Shown piece after piece: positions 35,665 to 46,281 of a stretch of 64,000 nt of DNA (positions are counted from its first letter, which is position 1; every line of letters begins with the position of its first letter). The notes under the pieces are model-generated. The model had not been told where the DNA came from and did no database searches. It saw nothing but the letters and a program-made list of their open reading frames with translations. The DNA comes from Bradyrhizobium sp. CB1015 (GTDB lineage: Bacteria > Pseudomonadota > Alphaproteobacteria > Rhizobiales > Xanthobacteraceae), in NCBI RefSeq assembly GCF_025200925.1, contig NZ_CP104174.1, forward strand, positions 3,224,001 to 3,288,000. Direction: 5' to 3'. The translations under genes and the position numbers were made by a program.

Positions 35665-35794
35665 CGTGTCCCGGGCGAAGCGCAACATGCAATGTTGCGC
35701 TGCTGAACCGGGACCCAGCTGCCACGGTTCGTTGTTGCCATGGGTCCCGGCTCTGCGGAGCAGCGCTTCCGCGCTGCGCCGCGTCCGGGACACG
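35665..35794. repeat. dispersed palindromic element, family D copy 2
   Basis: The ends CGTGTCCCGGG and CCGGGACACG are complementary, and GCGCAACAT/ATGTTGCGC and GCAGCGC/GCGCTGC hairpins lie inside. It occupies the whole gap between the importer-1 binding-protein and DppB genes. Confidence 0.78.
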
Positions 35795-35812
35795 GACTAA
35801 ATGTCAGGCCGA

Positions 35813-37321
35813 TCACTTCAGCTTGAGACCGACAACGCGGACAAGGCCGTCGGGCATCTGCCTGTAGCCTTCCAGCTTGGTCGTGTGCGCGATGATGATG
35901 CGGCGGTGGTAGAGGTAGAGCAGCGGCTCTTCGTCCTGGACCAGCTTGGCCAGGATTTCATAGTTGGCCTTGCGCTTGGCGGGATCGGTGACGAGCCGCG
36001 CGTCTTCCAGCGCCTTGTCGGCTTGCGGATTGTTCCACCCGCCGTAGTTCTGCGGCGCACCGTTGTGCAGGAACACGAAGGCGTTGCCGTCGGGATCGAT
36101 GCGGCCGCTCCAGGCGAGCCAGAAGGCCTGATAATCGCCGGCCTCGGCCTGCTTGAGGCCAGTCGCAAACTCGGTGAGGCGGATCTTCATGTCGAAGCCG
36201 GCTTCTGCGGCCATTGACTGGATCATCTGCGCCGGTGTTTCGTTTTCCGCGCCCTTCGGCACCAGGAAATCGACGCTGACCGGCGGCTTCACGCCAGCTT
36301 CCTTCAGCAGGGCCTTGGCCTTCTCCACGTCCCGGGCACGGACCGGAAGGGATTTCTGATAGTACGGGTGATCGGGATTGACCCATTGATTGCCGACCTT
36401 GAACTCGCCGTTGAACACGACCTGATTGATCGCCTCGCGGTCGATGGCGAGGTCGAGCGCCTGCCGCACCTCGGCGGATTGGCTGAGCGGGCCCTTGGCC
36501 TTGTCCTTGCTGATGTTGAGCGTGATGCCCTGATAGCCGAGCTCGATGGCGGTCGCGACCTTCAGCCGCGAATCGGCGCGGACCTCCTTCAGATCGGTGG
36601 CGAGCACGCGCTCGATCAGGTCGAGGCCGCCGGATTTCAGGTTTGCGAGCCGCACGGTGGCATCGACGATCGGCTGGAACACGATCTTGTCGATGAAGAC
36701 GTTGTCCTTGTTCCAGTAGTCGGCGAACTTCTCGAACACGATGCGGTCCTGCTGCACGCGTTCGACGAACTTGTAGGGACCGGCGCAGACCGGGCGCAGG
36801 CCGAACTTGTCGCCGGCCTCCTTCGCCGCCTTCGGCGACATCATCATCCCGGCGCGGTCGGTGAGCTGGGCGAGCAGCGGCGAGAACGGCGACTTCAGCA
36901 CCAGCTTGATGGTGAGGGGATCGACGACCTCGACGTGATCGACCGAGGCCAGCTCCGGTTTGCGGAACGAGCCGGGGAAGGTCAGATGACGTTCCAGCGA
37001 GAACTTTGCGGCCTCGGCATCGAGCGGCTCGCCGTCGTGGAATTTCACGCCGGGGCGCAGCTTGATGACCAGCGCCTTGCCGTCGTCGGCGGTTTCGCTC
37101 GAGAGCGCGAGCTGCGGCACGATGTTGAGCTTCTCGTCGATGTCGAACAGCTTGTCGCAGAAGGCGGAGAACACGATGCGGCCGACATAGGTGCGCGCCA
37201 TCGTGGGATCGAGGATATCGGGGTCTTCGGCAAGGCCGATGCGCAAGCTGGTTTGGGCCTGCGCGGCCCCGATCGACACCAGGACGGCGGCGGCCGTTGC
37301 GGCCAGGCGAAACATCTTCAT
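35813..37321 (-). CDS. peptide/dipeptide-type ABC substrate-binding protein (importer 1)
   Basis: The 502-residue product has a signal peptide (MKMFRLAATAAAVLVSIGAAQAQ) shown here only by its ends MKMFRL and AAQAQ. It has the SBP_bac_5 fold, with the family start IGLAEDPDILDPTMARTYVG and the conserved segment LRPGVKFHDGEPLDAEAAKF. These proteins capture peptides, opines, nickel-chelates or glutathione in the periplasm. Start alternatives two codons apart (MKM) are equivalent. It belongs to the importer whose permeases and ATPases flank it. Confidence 0.93.
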   Translation of the reverse strand: MKMFRLAATAAAVLVSIGAAQAQTSLRIGLAEDPDILDPTMARTYVGRIVFSAFCDKLFDIDEKLNIVPQLALSSETADDGKALVIKLRPGVKFHDGEPLDAEAAKFSLERHLTFPGSFRKPELASVDHVEVVDPLTIKLVLKSPFSPLLAQLTDRAGMMMSPKAAKEAGDKFGLRPVCAGPYKFVERVQQDRIVFEKFADYWNKDNVFIDKIVFQPIVDATVRLANLKSGGLDLIERVLATDLKEVRADSRLKVATAIELGYQGITLNISKDKAKGPLSQSAEVRQALDLAIDREAINQVVFNGEFKVGNQWVNPDHPYYQKSLPVRARDVEKAKALLKEAGVKPPVSVDFLVPKGAENETPAQMIQSMAAEAGFDMKIRLTEFATGLKQAEAGDYQAFWLAWSGRIDPDGNAFVFLHNGAPQNYGGWNNPQADKALEDARLVTDPAKRKANYEILAKLVQDEEPLLYLYHRRIIIAHTTKLEGYRQMPDGLVRVVGLKLK

Positions 37322-37343
37322 CTGTCAATCCCCATTGCTTCGG

Positions 37344-38453
<1,110 letters not shown>

Positions 38454-38480
38454 CGTGTCTGCTCCTCGCGGATACAGGTC

Positions 38481-38611
38481 TCGTGTCCCGGACGCGGCGC
38501 AGCACGAAGTGTTGCGACGCTGAACCGGGACCCAGTCTGCGGCCAGATGGGCCCCGGTTCAGCGGTGCACCACCGCGCTTCGCTTGTGCTGCAACGCGCC
38601 CGGGGCACGAG
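38481..38611. repeat. dispersed palindromic element, family D copy 3
   Basis: The ends TCGTGTCCCGGACGCG and CGCGCCCGGGGCACGA are near-complementary. It fills the gap between the OppD and OppF genes of importer 1. Copy 2 fills another gap of the same operon. Confidence 0.78.
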
Positions 38612-38628
38612 GAGAGACAGGAGCGCCA

Positions 38629-39618
38629 TCACGACACCAGCAGTTCGAGCGGCGCGCGGATGCAGCGCGAGAGGTGGCCGTCGCTGACTTCGACCAGTGG
38701 CGGCGGCGCCTTGGTGCAGGCGTCGAGCACGAAGGGACAACGCGCGGCGAAGCGGCAACCGGCGGGCGGCTGCGCCATGTTCGGCACCATGCCCTTGATC
38801 GTCGCGAGCTGCTCGGCGCGGTGGTCGAGCCGCGGGATCGAGCCGAGCAGGCCGACCGTGTAGGGATGCTGCGGTGCGGAGAACAATTCATCCACCGGTG
38901 CGCGCTCGACGATCTCGCCGGCATACATCACGGCGACCTCGTCGCAGACCTCGGCCACGACGCCGAGATCGTGGGTGATCAGGATGATCGCGGCGCCGCT
39001 CGTGGCCTTCAGCTCGCGCATCAGCTCCAGGATCTGGGCCTGCAGGGTGACGTCGAGTGCGGTGGTCGGCTCGTCCGCGATCAGCAGGCGCGGGTCGCAG
39101 GCGAGTGCCATCGCGATCATGACGCGCTGGCGCATGCCGCCGGAGAGCTTGTGCGGGTAGTCGTCGATCCGACGCTCGGGCGAGGGGATATGGACGCGGC
39201 GCAACAGCTCGATCGCGCGTTCGCGCGCGCTCTTTCGCGAGTGGCCCCGGTGACGCAGGATCGTCTCGATGATCTGATCGCCGATCGTAAAGCTCGGATT
39301 GAGCGAGGTCATCGGTTCCTGGAAGATCATCGCCAGCCGGTTGCCGCGCAGATCGCGCAGCGTCTGGTCCGGTGTCGTCAGCAGGTCGAAACCGTCGAAG
39401 CGGATCGCGCCGGATATTTCCGCGCTTTGCTTCGGCAGCAGGCCCATGATCGCCAGCGACGTCACGCTCTTGCCGCAGCCGGATTCGCCGACGAGACCGA
39501 GCGTCGCGCCATTGGCGACGCTGAGATCGACGCTGTCGACCGCGTGGGTGATGCGGCCGTCGTCGCCATGAAAGCGGATACGCAGATCCTTGATCTCGAT
39601 GAGGGGGCCGGCGCTCAT
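38629..39618 (-). CDS. peptide ABC transporter ATPase, DppD/OppD type (importer 1)
   Basis: The 329-residue product has Walker [10 protein letters not shown], signature [15 protein letters not shown], Walker [15 protein letters not shown] and the C-terminal cysteine motif [17 protein letters not shown] frame open to 39723 is an artefact. The ATG overlaps the DUF1028 stop, so translation follows that gene directly. With OppF it energises the importer-1 permeases. Confidence 0.94.
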   Translation of the reverse strand: MSAGPLIEIKDLRIRFHGDDGRITHAVDSVDLSVANGATLGLVGESGCGKSVTSLAIMGLLPKQSAEISGAIRFDGFDLLTTPDQTLRDLRGNRLAMIFQEPMTSLNPSFTIGDQIIETILRHRGHSRKSARERAIELLRRVHIPSPERRIDDYPHKLSGGMRQRVMIAMALACDPRLLIADEPTTALDVTLQAQILELMRELKATSGAAIILITHDLGVVAEVCDEVAVMYAGEIVERAPVDELFSAPQHPYTVGLLGSIPRLDHRAEQLATIKGMVPNMAQPPAGCRFAARCPFVLDACTKAPPPLVEVSDGHLSRCIRAPLELLVS

Positions 39619-40325
39619 GATCGTCTCGCGCGCGCCGCAGCGATGCTGGCGTCGATGACGCTGCGATCGGTGTTGCCGGCCGGGTTCTGCCGCGTCGGCA
39701 TGGACGGGCGAAAGTGCACCCACAGCTCCTGGCTGACGCGCTCGAGGCGTTCGAGCTCACTGATGGGATCGGGATGATCGTCGGCGCGAATGTCGAGTGC
39801 CGGCCATTCCTCTTCGCCGTGGATCAAGAGCGCGGCCGATTGCTTGCCGCGCTTGTCGCCGCCGGCGGCTTCGCCGGCGCGCAACGCCGCGAGCAGGCGG
39901 CGCGGGAAGGGCAGGCTGTCGTTGGCGATATATGTCTTCGCGGTCTCGTCGAGCACGTCGGGGCCGGTGAGCATATTGCCGGCAATCGAGAAGCCGCTGC
40001 CTGCGACGTGGCCGCACCAATCGACGCAATCGCGCCCGGTATGCGCGGCGATTGCGCCGCTCGCATCCATGATATGAACCTGGCGGCTCTCGCGGCCGTC
40101 ATCGGTCGCCAGCAGGGTGGCGAGCACGTCGTGGGCGTTGAGCCCCTCGCGCAACAGCTTGACGCCGTCGATGCCGTAATAGGGATTGACGAAGGCCTGC
40201 GTTGCGATGGCGCCGAGACCAGCCGCAATATACGGCACGCGCGCACCGACGGCGAAGAACCGGGTCGCAACAGCGATGCCGAACTGGCTGGTGGCAGGAT
40301 CGCGCGCGATGATCGACCAGGTCAT
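39615..40325 (-). CDS. DUF1028 family protein (putative Ntn-hydrolase-like)
   Basis: The 236-residue product has the DUF1028 hallmarks: MTWSIIARDPATSQFGIAVATRFFAVGARVPYI shown as its two blocks SIIARDPATSQFGIAVAT and VGARVPYI, GAIATQAFVNPYYG, and the AGSGFSIAGNML segment. The family is thought to be related to N-terminal-nucleophile hydrolases, and its activity is not established. It starts nine bases after a gamma-glutamyltransferase-family gene (itself an Ntn hydrolase) and overlaps the OppD gene. A hydrolytic role on the same imported peptide is an inference. Confidence 0.85.
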   Translation of the reverse strand: MTWSIIARDPATSQFGIAVATRFFAVGARVPYIAAGLGAIATQAFVNPYYGIDGVKLLREGLNAHDVLATLLATDDGRESRQVHIMDASGAIAAHTGRDCVDWCGHVAGSGFSIAGNMLTGPDVLDETAKTYIANDSLPFPRRLLAALRAGEAAGGDKRGKQSAALLIHGEEEWPALDIRADDHPDPISELERLERVSQELWVHFRPSMPTRQNPAGNTDRSVIDASIAAARARRS

Positions 40326-40334
40326 GTGCTGCCT

Positions 40335-42140
40335 TCAGCGCCCCGCCGCGTAGCCCTGCATGCCGCGCGGATTGGCGGCGGCGCGGCGGCGTACCCCGAC
40401 GCGCGAGGCGGCGGTGAGGCGGCCTTCCGACCAGTCGGGACCGACCTCGACGATATGCCCGCGCTCGCGCAGATTTTCGATCGTCGCCTTCGGCACGCGA
40501 TTCTCGACCACGAGCACGCCGGGACGCGCGGTGCGCGGCCAGAACGAGATCGGGAAATGCTCGGAATGCCAGGCCGGCGCGTCGATCGCTTCCTGGAGAT
40601 TGAGGTTGCAATGGACGTGGCGCAGGAAGAATTGCGTGATCCACTGGTCCTGCTGGTCGCCGCCGGGCGAACCCCAGGCGAGGTAAGGCTCGCCGTCGCG
40701 CAGCGCCATGCTCGGAGAGAGTGTCGTGCGCGGCCGCTTGCCCGGCGCGAGCGCGGCGGGATGGCCTTCCTCCAGCCAGAACATCTGGGCGCGGCTGCCA
40801 AGGCAAAAGCCGAGCTCGGGAATGATCGGCGAGGATTGCAGCCAGCCGCCCGACGGCGTCGACGACACCATGTTGCCGTCCCTGTCGATGATGTCGAAAT
40901 GCACGGTATCGCCGCGCACCTCGCCGAAGCGCCCCACGGTCGGCTCGCCGGCGCCGAGCGCGCCGACGGCCTCGCGTTGACCCTCGGCGCGGCGCAGCTT
41001 GACCACGCCGCCGAAGCCTTCGACCGAGCCCGGAATGAAATCGAGCGAGGCCTTGTCGGTGACGAGCTTGCGGCGCTCGTCGTTGTAGGTATCCGACAGC
41101 AGCGTTTCGATCGGGATCTCGTTGAACTTGGGATCGCCGTAGAATTTTTCACGGTCGGCAAAGGCGAGCTTGGCGCATTCGATCTGGAGATGGATGAACT
41201 CCGGCCCGGTCGGATCGAGCCCGTCGAGCGAAAAGCCCTTGAGCAGCGCGAGCTGCTGCAGCGTCACCGGTCCCTGGCTCCAGACGCCGGCCTTGCAGAC
41301 GGTATAGCGGCCGTAATCATAGGTGAGCGGCGCTTCGACCGTCGGCTGCCAGCGCGCCATGTCGTCGGCGGAGAGCACGCCGCGATGCGGCGCGCCGCTG
41401 ACGTCCATCACCTCCTGGGTCCGGCAGAACTTGTCGATGGCTTCCGCGACGAAGCCTTGCGACCAGGCTTTGCGCGCGCGCTCGATCTCGGCATCGCGGC
41501 CTCCGGCGCCGCTCTCGGCCTCGCTGAGAATGCGGGCGTAGGTCGCAGCCAGCGTCTTGTTGGTGAACAACGTGCCCGGCCTCGGCACCTCTCCGTGCGG
41601 AAGGTAGACGGCGGCCGAGGTCGGCCAGTGCCTGCGGAACAATTGCTCGACGGTCTGGATCGTGGCGCAGGCGCGCTCGACCAGGGGATAACCGTCGCGG
41701 GCGTAGGAGATCGCCGGCTCCAGCACGTCGCGCACGCGCATCGTGCCGTAGTCCCGCAGCAGCATCATCCAGGATTCGAAGGTACCGGGAACGCAGGCGG
41801 CGAGCAGGCCGGTGCCCGGCACCATGTCGAGGCCCTCGCTCCTGTAATGCGCGATGGTGGCGCGCGCCGGCGCCGGGCCCTGGCCGCAGATCACCTCGGT
41901 GCGGCCGCGCCTGACGTCATGGACGATGATCGGGACATCGCCGCCGGGACCGTTCAGATGCGGCTCGACCACCTGGAGCGTGAAGGCGGTGGCGACGCCG
42001 GCATCGAAGGCATTGCCGCCCTTTTCCAGGATGGCCATGCCCACGGCCGTCGCAATCCAGTGCGTCGAGGCGACGACCCCGAACGTCCCCTCGATCTCGG
42101 GCCTGGTCGTGAACGGATCGGGATTGATATTGCTGCCCAT
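40335..42140 (-). CDS. ggt: gamma-glutamyltransferase family protein
   Basis: The 601-residue product has the GGT layout: an N-terminal GVVASTHWIATAVGMAILEKGG region, a long alpha half and the self-cleavage site. The nucleophile is probably Thr412 in GDTVHFDIIDRDGNMVS, followed by the binding motif PSGGWLQSSP. No signal peptide is seen, so it may act in the cytoplasm on imported peptides. Family members cleave or transfer gamma-glutamyl groups, but some are acylases. The gene lies between two peptide importers and directly upstream of DUF1028, so a role in peptide use is likely. The precise substrate is not known. Confidence 0.88.
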   Translation of the reverse strand: MGSNINPDPFTTRPEIEGTFGVVASTHWIATAVGMAILEKGGNAFDAGVATAFTLQVVEPHLNGPGGDVPIIVHDVRRGRTEVICGQGPAPARATIAHYRSEGLDMVPGTGLLAACVPGTFESWMMLLRDYGTMRVRDVLEPAISYARDGYPLVERACATIQTVEQLFRRHWPTSAAVYLPHGEVPRPGTLFTNKTLAATYARILSEAESGAGGRDAEIERARKAWSQGFVAEAIDKFCRTQEVMDVSGAPHRGVLSADDMARWQPTVEAPLTYDYGRYTVCKAGVWSQGPVTLQQLALLKGFSLDGLDPTGPEFIHLQIECAKLAFADREKFYGDPKFNEIPIETLLSDTYNDERRKLVTDKASLDFIPGSVEGFGGVVKLRRAEGQREAVGALGAGEPTVGRFGEVRGDTVHFDIIDRDGNMVSSTPSGGWLQSSPIIPELGFCLGSRAQMFWLEEGHPAALAPGKRPRTTLSPSMALRDGEPYLAWGSPGGDQQDQWITQFFLRHVHCNLNLQEAIDAPAWHSEHFPISFWPRTARPGVLVVENRVPKATIENLRERGHIVEVGPDWSEGRLTAASRVGVRRRAAANPRGMQGYAAGR

Positions 42141-42227
42141 GGGACTTCACCACCTTATTTTCGGCGCGCGCAATTGATCACAGGGCTACGCCGCCGCCAA
42201 ATGCGCAGGCTGCATGGCACGCGCGCG

Positions 42228-43217
42228 TCACGCCGGGACCGGCGCGGTGTTGACCGCATGGCAGGCGACGCCGTCGATCAATTCCGGCGTCTCCTTGCGG
42301 CAGAGATCGAACGCCAACGGGCAGCGCGGATTGAAGGCGCAACCGGAGGGCGGATTGATCGGGTTCGGGATCTCGCCCTTGACCGGAATGCGCTGGCGGC
42401 CGCTCATGGCAAGATCAGGCACGGCGCCCAGCAACATCTTGGTGTAGGGCATGCGCGGATTGGCGAACAGCTCGCGTCCTTCCGCGATCTCGACGATGCG
42501 GCCGAGATACATCACGCCGACGCGGCTCGCCATATGGCGCACCACGGCGAGGTTGTGGCTGATGAACATGTAGGTCAGGCCGAACTTGTCCTGGAGGTCG
42601 CGCATCAGGTTCAGGATCTGCGCCTGCACGGAGACATCGAGGGCCGAGGTCGGCTCGTCGCAGACGATGAATTCGGCGTCGGAGGCGAGCGCCCGCGCGA
42701 TCGCGATGCGCTGGCGCTGGCCGCCGGAGAATTCGTGCGGGTATTTCAACCGGTCGTCCGGATGCAGGCCGACGAGGCTGAGCAGCTCGCCGACCCGGGC
42801 CTGGATGTCGCGCTCGCCCTGGATCAGGTCGAAGGCGCGGATCGGCTCGGAGATGATGGCATCGACCCGGAAGCGCGGGTTCAGGCTCGCATAGGGATCC
42901 TGGAAGATCATCTGGATCCGGCGGCGCAGCTTTCGTCGTGCGAGGGCCTGCCGCGGGTCGGTCATGGAGATGCCGTCGATCAGCACGTCGCCGGCGCTTG
43001 GCGGGAGCAGGCCGACGACCATGCGTGCCACCGTGGTCTTGCCGGAGCCGGACTCGCCGACCAGGGCAAACGTCTCGCCCTTCCTGATGTCGAAGGTGAC
43101 GTGATCGACCGCCTTGAGATATTCGAGATGTCCGCCTTCGAGCACGCGGTTGAGCCATGGCTTCGAGACGTCGAAGACGCGGCGCAGGTTTGTGGCCTGG
43201 ACGAAGGGAGCGCTCAT
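42228..43217 (-). CDS. peptide ABC transporter ATPase, DppF/OppF type (importer 2)
   Basis: The 329-residue ATPase shows Walker A GESGSGKTT, signature [15 protein letters not shown], Walker B FIVCDEPTSALDVS and the C-terminal cluster SGCAFNPRCPLAFDLC. It overlaps the OppD gene upstream by ATGA. The first importer also has its own OppF, so this is a second, complete set. Confidence 0.94.
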   Translation of the reverse strand: MSAPFVQATNLRRVFDVSKPWLNRVLEGGHLEYLKAVDHVTFDIRKGETFALVGESGSGKTTVARMVVGLLPPSAGDVLIDGISMTDPRQALARRKLRRRIQMIFQDPYASLNPRFRVDAIISEPIRAFDLIQGERDIQARVGELLSLVGLHPDDRLKYPHEFSGGQRQRIAIARALASDAEFIVCDEPTSALDVSVQAQILNLMRDLQDKFGLTYMFISHNLAVVRHMASRVGVMYLGRIVEIAEGRELFANPRMPYTKMLLGAVPDLAMSGRQRIPVKGEIPNPINPPSGCAFNPRCPLAFDLCRKETPELIDGVACHAVNTAPVPA

Positions 43218-44200
43218 GCCACGCTCTCCGCCGGCACATCGTCATAGAGGTGGCAGGCAACGGATTGCGCGCCGCGCGGCAGCGGCTCCGGCCGCTCGAT
43301 ACGGCAACGATCGAAGGCGAAGGCGCAGCGCGGATTGAACGAGCAGCCGCGCGGGATCGCCGACAGGCGCGGCATGGAGCCCGGGATCTGCACCAGGCGC
43401 TTGTCGTCGCCGGCAAGCGTCGGGATCGCGCCCATCAGGCCCTTGGCGTAAGGGTGCAGCGGATTCTTCACGACGTCCTGCACCGGGCCGATCTCGGCGA
43501 CACGGCCGGCATACATCACGGCCACGCGGTCCGACGTCTCGGCGATCACGCCCATGTCGTGGGTCACCAGCATCACGGCGGTGCCGTGGTCGCGGCCGAG
43601 GCGCTTGATCAGCGAGATGATCTGCGCCTGCACGGAGACGTCGAGCGCGGTGGTCGGCTCGTCCGCGATGATCAGCTCCGGCTCGGCGCAGATCGCGAGC
43701 GCAATCACGACGCGCTGGCGCATGCCGCCGGAAAATTCGTGGGGATAGCCGTCGATGCGCTTTTCCGGCGCGGGAATGCCGACTTCGGCGAGCAGATCGA
43801 TGGCGCGGCGGCGGGCGGCCGACTCGGACAGATTGAGATGGGTGCGGATCGTCTCCACGATCTGGTCGCCGACCTTGTACAGCGGGTTCAGCGATGTCAG
43901 GGGATCCTGGAAGATCATCCCGATGCGCTTGCCGCGCACGCGACGCATCTCCTCCGGCGGCAGATTGTCGATACGCAGGCCCGCGAGACGAATCTCGCCG
44001 CCGGCGATGCGGCCGGGCGGATCGATCAGGCCGATCACCGCGAGGCCGGTGACGGACTTGCCGGCTCCGGACTCGCCGACAACTCCGAGCACCTCGCCCT
44101 TGGCGATGTCGAACGAGACGCCGTCGATGGCGCGCAGCGTGCCGCGGCGGGAGGCGAACTCCACGTGAAGATCACGTACGGAAAGGACAGGTTCGGTCAT
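43214..44200 (-). CDS. peptide ABC transporter ATPase, DppD/OppD type (importer 2)
   Basis: The 328-residue product has Walker A GESGAGKSV, signature [15 protein letters not shown], Walker [15 protein letters not shown] and the cysteine cluster GCSFNPRCAFAFDRC. It overlaps the OppF gene and starts 13 bases after the DppC gene. The pair drives the importer-2 permeases. Confidence 0.94.
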   Translation of the reverse strand: MTEPVLSVRDLHVEFASRRGTLRAIDGVSFDIAKGEVLGVVGESGAGKSVTGLAVIGLIDPPGRIAGGEIRLAGLRIDNLPPEEMRRVRGKRIGMIFQDPLTSLNPLYKVGDQIVETIRTHLNLSESAARRRAIDLLAEVGIPAPEKRIDGYPHEFSGGMRQRVVIALAICAEPELIIADEPTTALDVSVQAQIISLIKRLGRDHGTAVMLVTHDMGVIAETSDRVAVMYAGRVAEIGPVQDVVKNPLHPYAKGLMGAIPTLAGDDKRLVQIPGSMPRLSAIPRGCSFNPRCAFAFDRCRIERPEPLPRGAQSVACHLYDDVPAESVA

Positions 44201-44213
44201 GGACGAGGCGTAT

Positions 44214-45185
44214 TCATCGAAGCTTCGGATTGAGCGCGTCGCGCAGCCAGTCGCCGAGCAGGTTGATCGACAGAATCAGCGCCGCGAGCGCAAGCCCCGG
44301 GAAGGCGACGATCCACCATTCGCCCGCGAACAAATAATTGTTGCCGATGCGGATCAGGGTGCCGAGCGAGGGCATGGTGTCGGGCAGGCCGACGCCGAGG
44401 AAGGACAGCGTCGCCTCGGTGATGATGGCGAGCGCGAGGTTGATGGTGGCGATGACCAGGATCGGACCCATCGTGTTCGGCAGCACGTGCCGCAGCATGA
44501 TCTTCGGCGCCGGCAGGCCGATCAGCTGCGCGGCGGCCACGTAGTCCTTGTTCTTCTCGACCATCACGGAGCTGCGCACGGTCCGGGCATAGCCCACCCA
44601 GAAGCTCAGGCCGATCGAGATCACCAGCACCGCCAGCATGCTGGTGGCGTCCAGCCGGTTGCCGAGGATCGACTTCGCGATGCCGTTGACCAGAAGCGCG
44701 ATCAGGATGGCAGGGAAGGTGAGCTGTACGTCGGCGATCCGCATGATGACGCCGTCGACCGCGCCGCCGAAATAGCCGGCGATCAGGCCGAGCGCGATGC
44801 CGAGCGCGCCGGCGAAGATCACGCCGGCGACGCCCACGGCGAGCGAGATGCGCATGCCGTAGAGAATGGCGGAGAACACGTCGCGGCCCTGCTCGTCGGT
44901 GCCGAGCAGGAACGGGCTCTGACCGTCCGCGGTCCACAGCGGCGAAATCCGCGAATTCATCAATTGCAATTGTGCCGGATCGAACGGGTTCTGCACCGCA
45001 AGCACGGAGGCAAAGATCGCAAGCAGGAAGAACAGGACCGTGATGGCCGCGGCCGCCATGGTGAGCTTGGAGCGGCGGAACGAATAGAACAGGTCGCTGT
45101 CGAGCGTGCGGCTGAACCAGCCATGGGCGGCCTGCACCGGCTGTGCGCCTTGCTTGTCGGAATTGGAGACGACTGCGTCGGACAT
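44214..45185 (-). CDS. peptide ABC transporter permease, DppC type (importer 2)
   Basis: The 323-residue product shows an N-terminal hydrophobic anchor (LTMAAAAITVLFFLLAIFASVL), the GTDEQGRDVFSAILYGMR segment and the permease loop YVAAAQLIGLPAPKIMLRHV. The C terminus reads INLLGDWLRDALNPKLR. It is ten bases from the DppB gene. Confidence 0.95.
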   Translation of the reverse strand: MSDAVVSNSDKQGAQPVQAAHGWFSRTLDSDLFYSFRRSKLTMAAAAITVLFFLLAIFASVLAVQNPFDPAQLQLMNSRISPLWTADGQSPFLLGTDEQGRDVFSAILYGMRISLAVGVAGVIFAGALGIALGLIAGYFGGAVDGVIMRIADVQLTFPAILIALLVNGIAKSILGNRLDATSMLAVLVISIGLSFWVGYARTVRSSVMVEKNKDYVAAAQLIGLPAPKIMLRHVLPNTMGPILVIATINLALAIITEATLSFLGVGLPDTMPSLGTLIRIGNNYLFAGEWWIVAFPGLALAALILSINLLGDWLRDALNPKLR

Positions 45186-45195
45186 GCAGGCTGCC

Positions 45196-46176
45196 CTATG
45201 CGGCGCGGCCGACGGTCGAGCGCAGGCGCGGATCGACCACCGTGTAGAGAATGTCGACCACCAGATTGATGGAGACGAAGATCAGTGAAACCATCAGCAG
45301 GTAGGCGGCCATGATCGGAATGTCGACGTTTTGCACGGCCTGGACGAACAGAAGCCCCATGCCCGGCCATTGGAACACGGTTTCGGTGATGATCGAAAAT
45401 GCAATAACCGAGCCAAACTGAAGCCCGGCCACGGTGATCACGGGAATCAGCGTGTTCTTCAGCGCGTGGCCGAAATGGATGGCACGCGTGGTCAGCCCCC
45501 TGGCACGGGCGAAGCGGATATAGTCGGTTCGCAAAACTTCCAGCATCTCCGCGCGCACCAGCCGCATGATCAGCGTCATCTGGAACAGGCCGAGCGTGAT
45601 CGAAGGCATGATCAGGGCCTTCAGTCCAGACACCGTGAGCAGGCCCGTCGTCCACCAGCCGAGCTTGACCACCTCACCGCGGCCGAACGACGGCAACCAG
45701 CCCAATGTCACCGCGAACAGATAGATCAGGAGAATGCCGATCAGGAAGGTCGGCAGCGAGATGCCGATCAGCGAGACCGCCTGGAATAATTTGGCCAGCA
45801 CGGTATCGCGCTTGAGGGCCGAATAGACGCCCATCAGGATGCCGCAAACCATTGCAAACACGGTCGCGCAGATCGCAAGTTCCAGCGTCGCGGGCATGCG
45901 CTCCATCAACAGGGCCGCGACCGGCTGGCGGAACTGGTAGGAGACGCCGAACTTGAACTGCGCCGCATCGGCGAAATAGCGCACGAACTGCACCGGCACG
46001 GGGTCGTCGAGGCCGAGCGACTTGCGCACGATCGCGCGTTCGGCTGCCGAGGTGTCGATCGAGACGATCTGATTGACGGGGTCGCCGGCGAAACGGAACA
46101 TCGAGAAGGCGATGATGCCGACGGCGAACATGACGCCGATGGCCTGAACGGCGCGGCGAAGCGTGAAAGCGAGCAT
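45196..46176 (-). CDS. peptide ABC transporter permease, DppB type (importer 2)
   Basis: The 326-residue product begins MLAFTLRRAVQAIGVMF and has the permease loop YIRFARARGLTTRAIHFGHA and the C-terminal VDILYTVVDPRLRS. A GTG three codons upstream (reading MEGM) is an alternative; I prefer the ATG because AAGGA lies at a usual distance. It lies 105 bases after the binding-protein stop. Confidence 0.93.
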   Translation of the reverse strand: MLAFTLRRAVQAIGVMFAVGIIAFSMFRFAGDPVNQIVSIDTSAAERAIVRKSLGLDDPVPVQFVRYFADAAQFKFGVSYQFRQPVAALLMERMPATLELAICATVFAMVCGILMGVYSALKRDTVLAKLFQAVSLIGISLPTFLIGILLIYLFAVTLGWLPSFGRGEVVKLGWWTTGLLTVSGLKALIMPSITLGLFQMTLIMRLVRAEMLEVLRTDYIRFARARGLTTRAIHFGHALKNTLIPVITVAGLQFGSVIAFSIITETVFQWPGMGLLFVQAVQNVDIPIMAAYLLMVSLIFVSINLVVDILYTVVDPRLRSTVGRAA

Positions 46177-46281
46177 GCCTTCCACTTTCCTTGGGTGAGC
46201 GTGCGGCCGACGTCCTTGTCGGCCGGAAAAGGAAAGGTCCCGGAAGGCGGATGCCGCCGGGACCTCGTGTTCAACCGATGC

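Noticed and set aside
39714..43247. A 1177-codon open frame on the plus strand opposite the OppD, DUF1028, GGT and OppF genes
   Set aside because: It is a GC-rich antisense shadow. The minus-strand frames carry Walker, GGT and DUF1028 motifs, while this one gives a low-complexity Arg/Gly/Ala/His-rich translation with no motifs.
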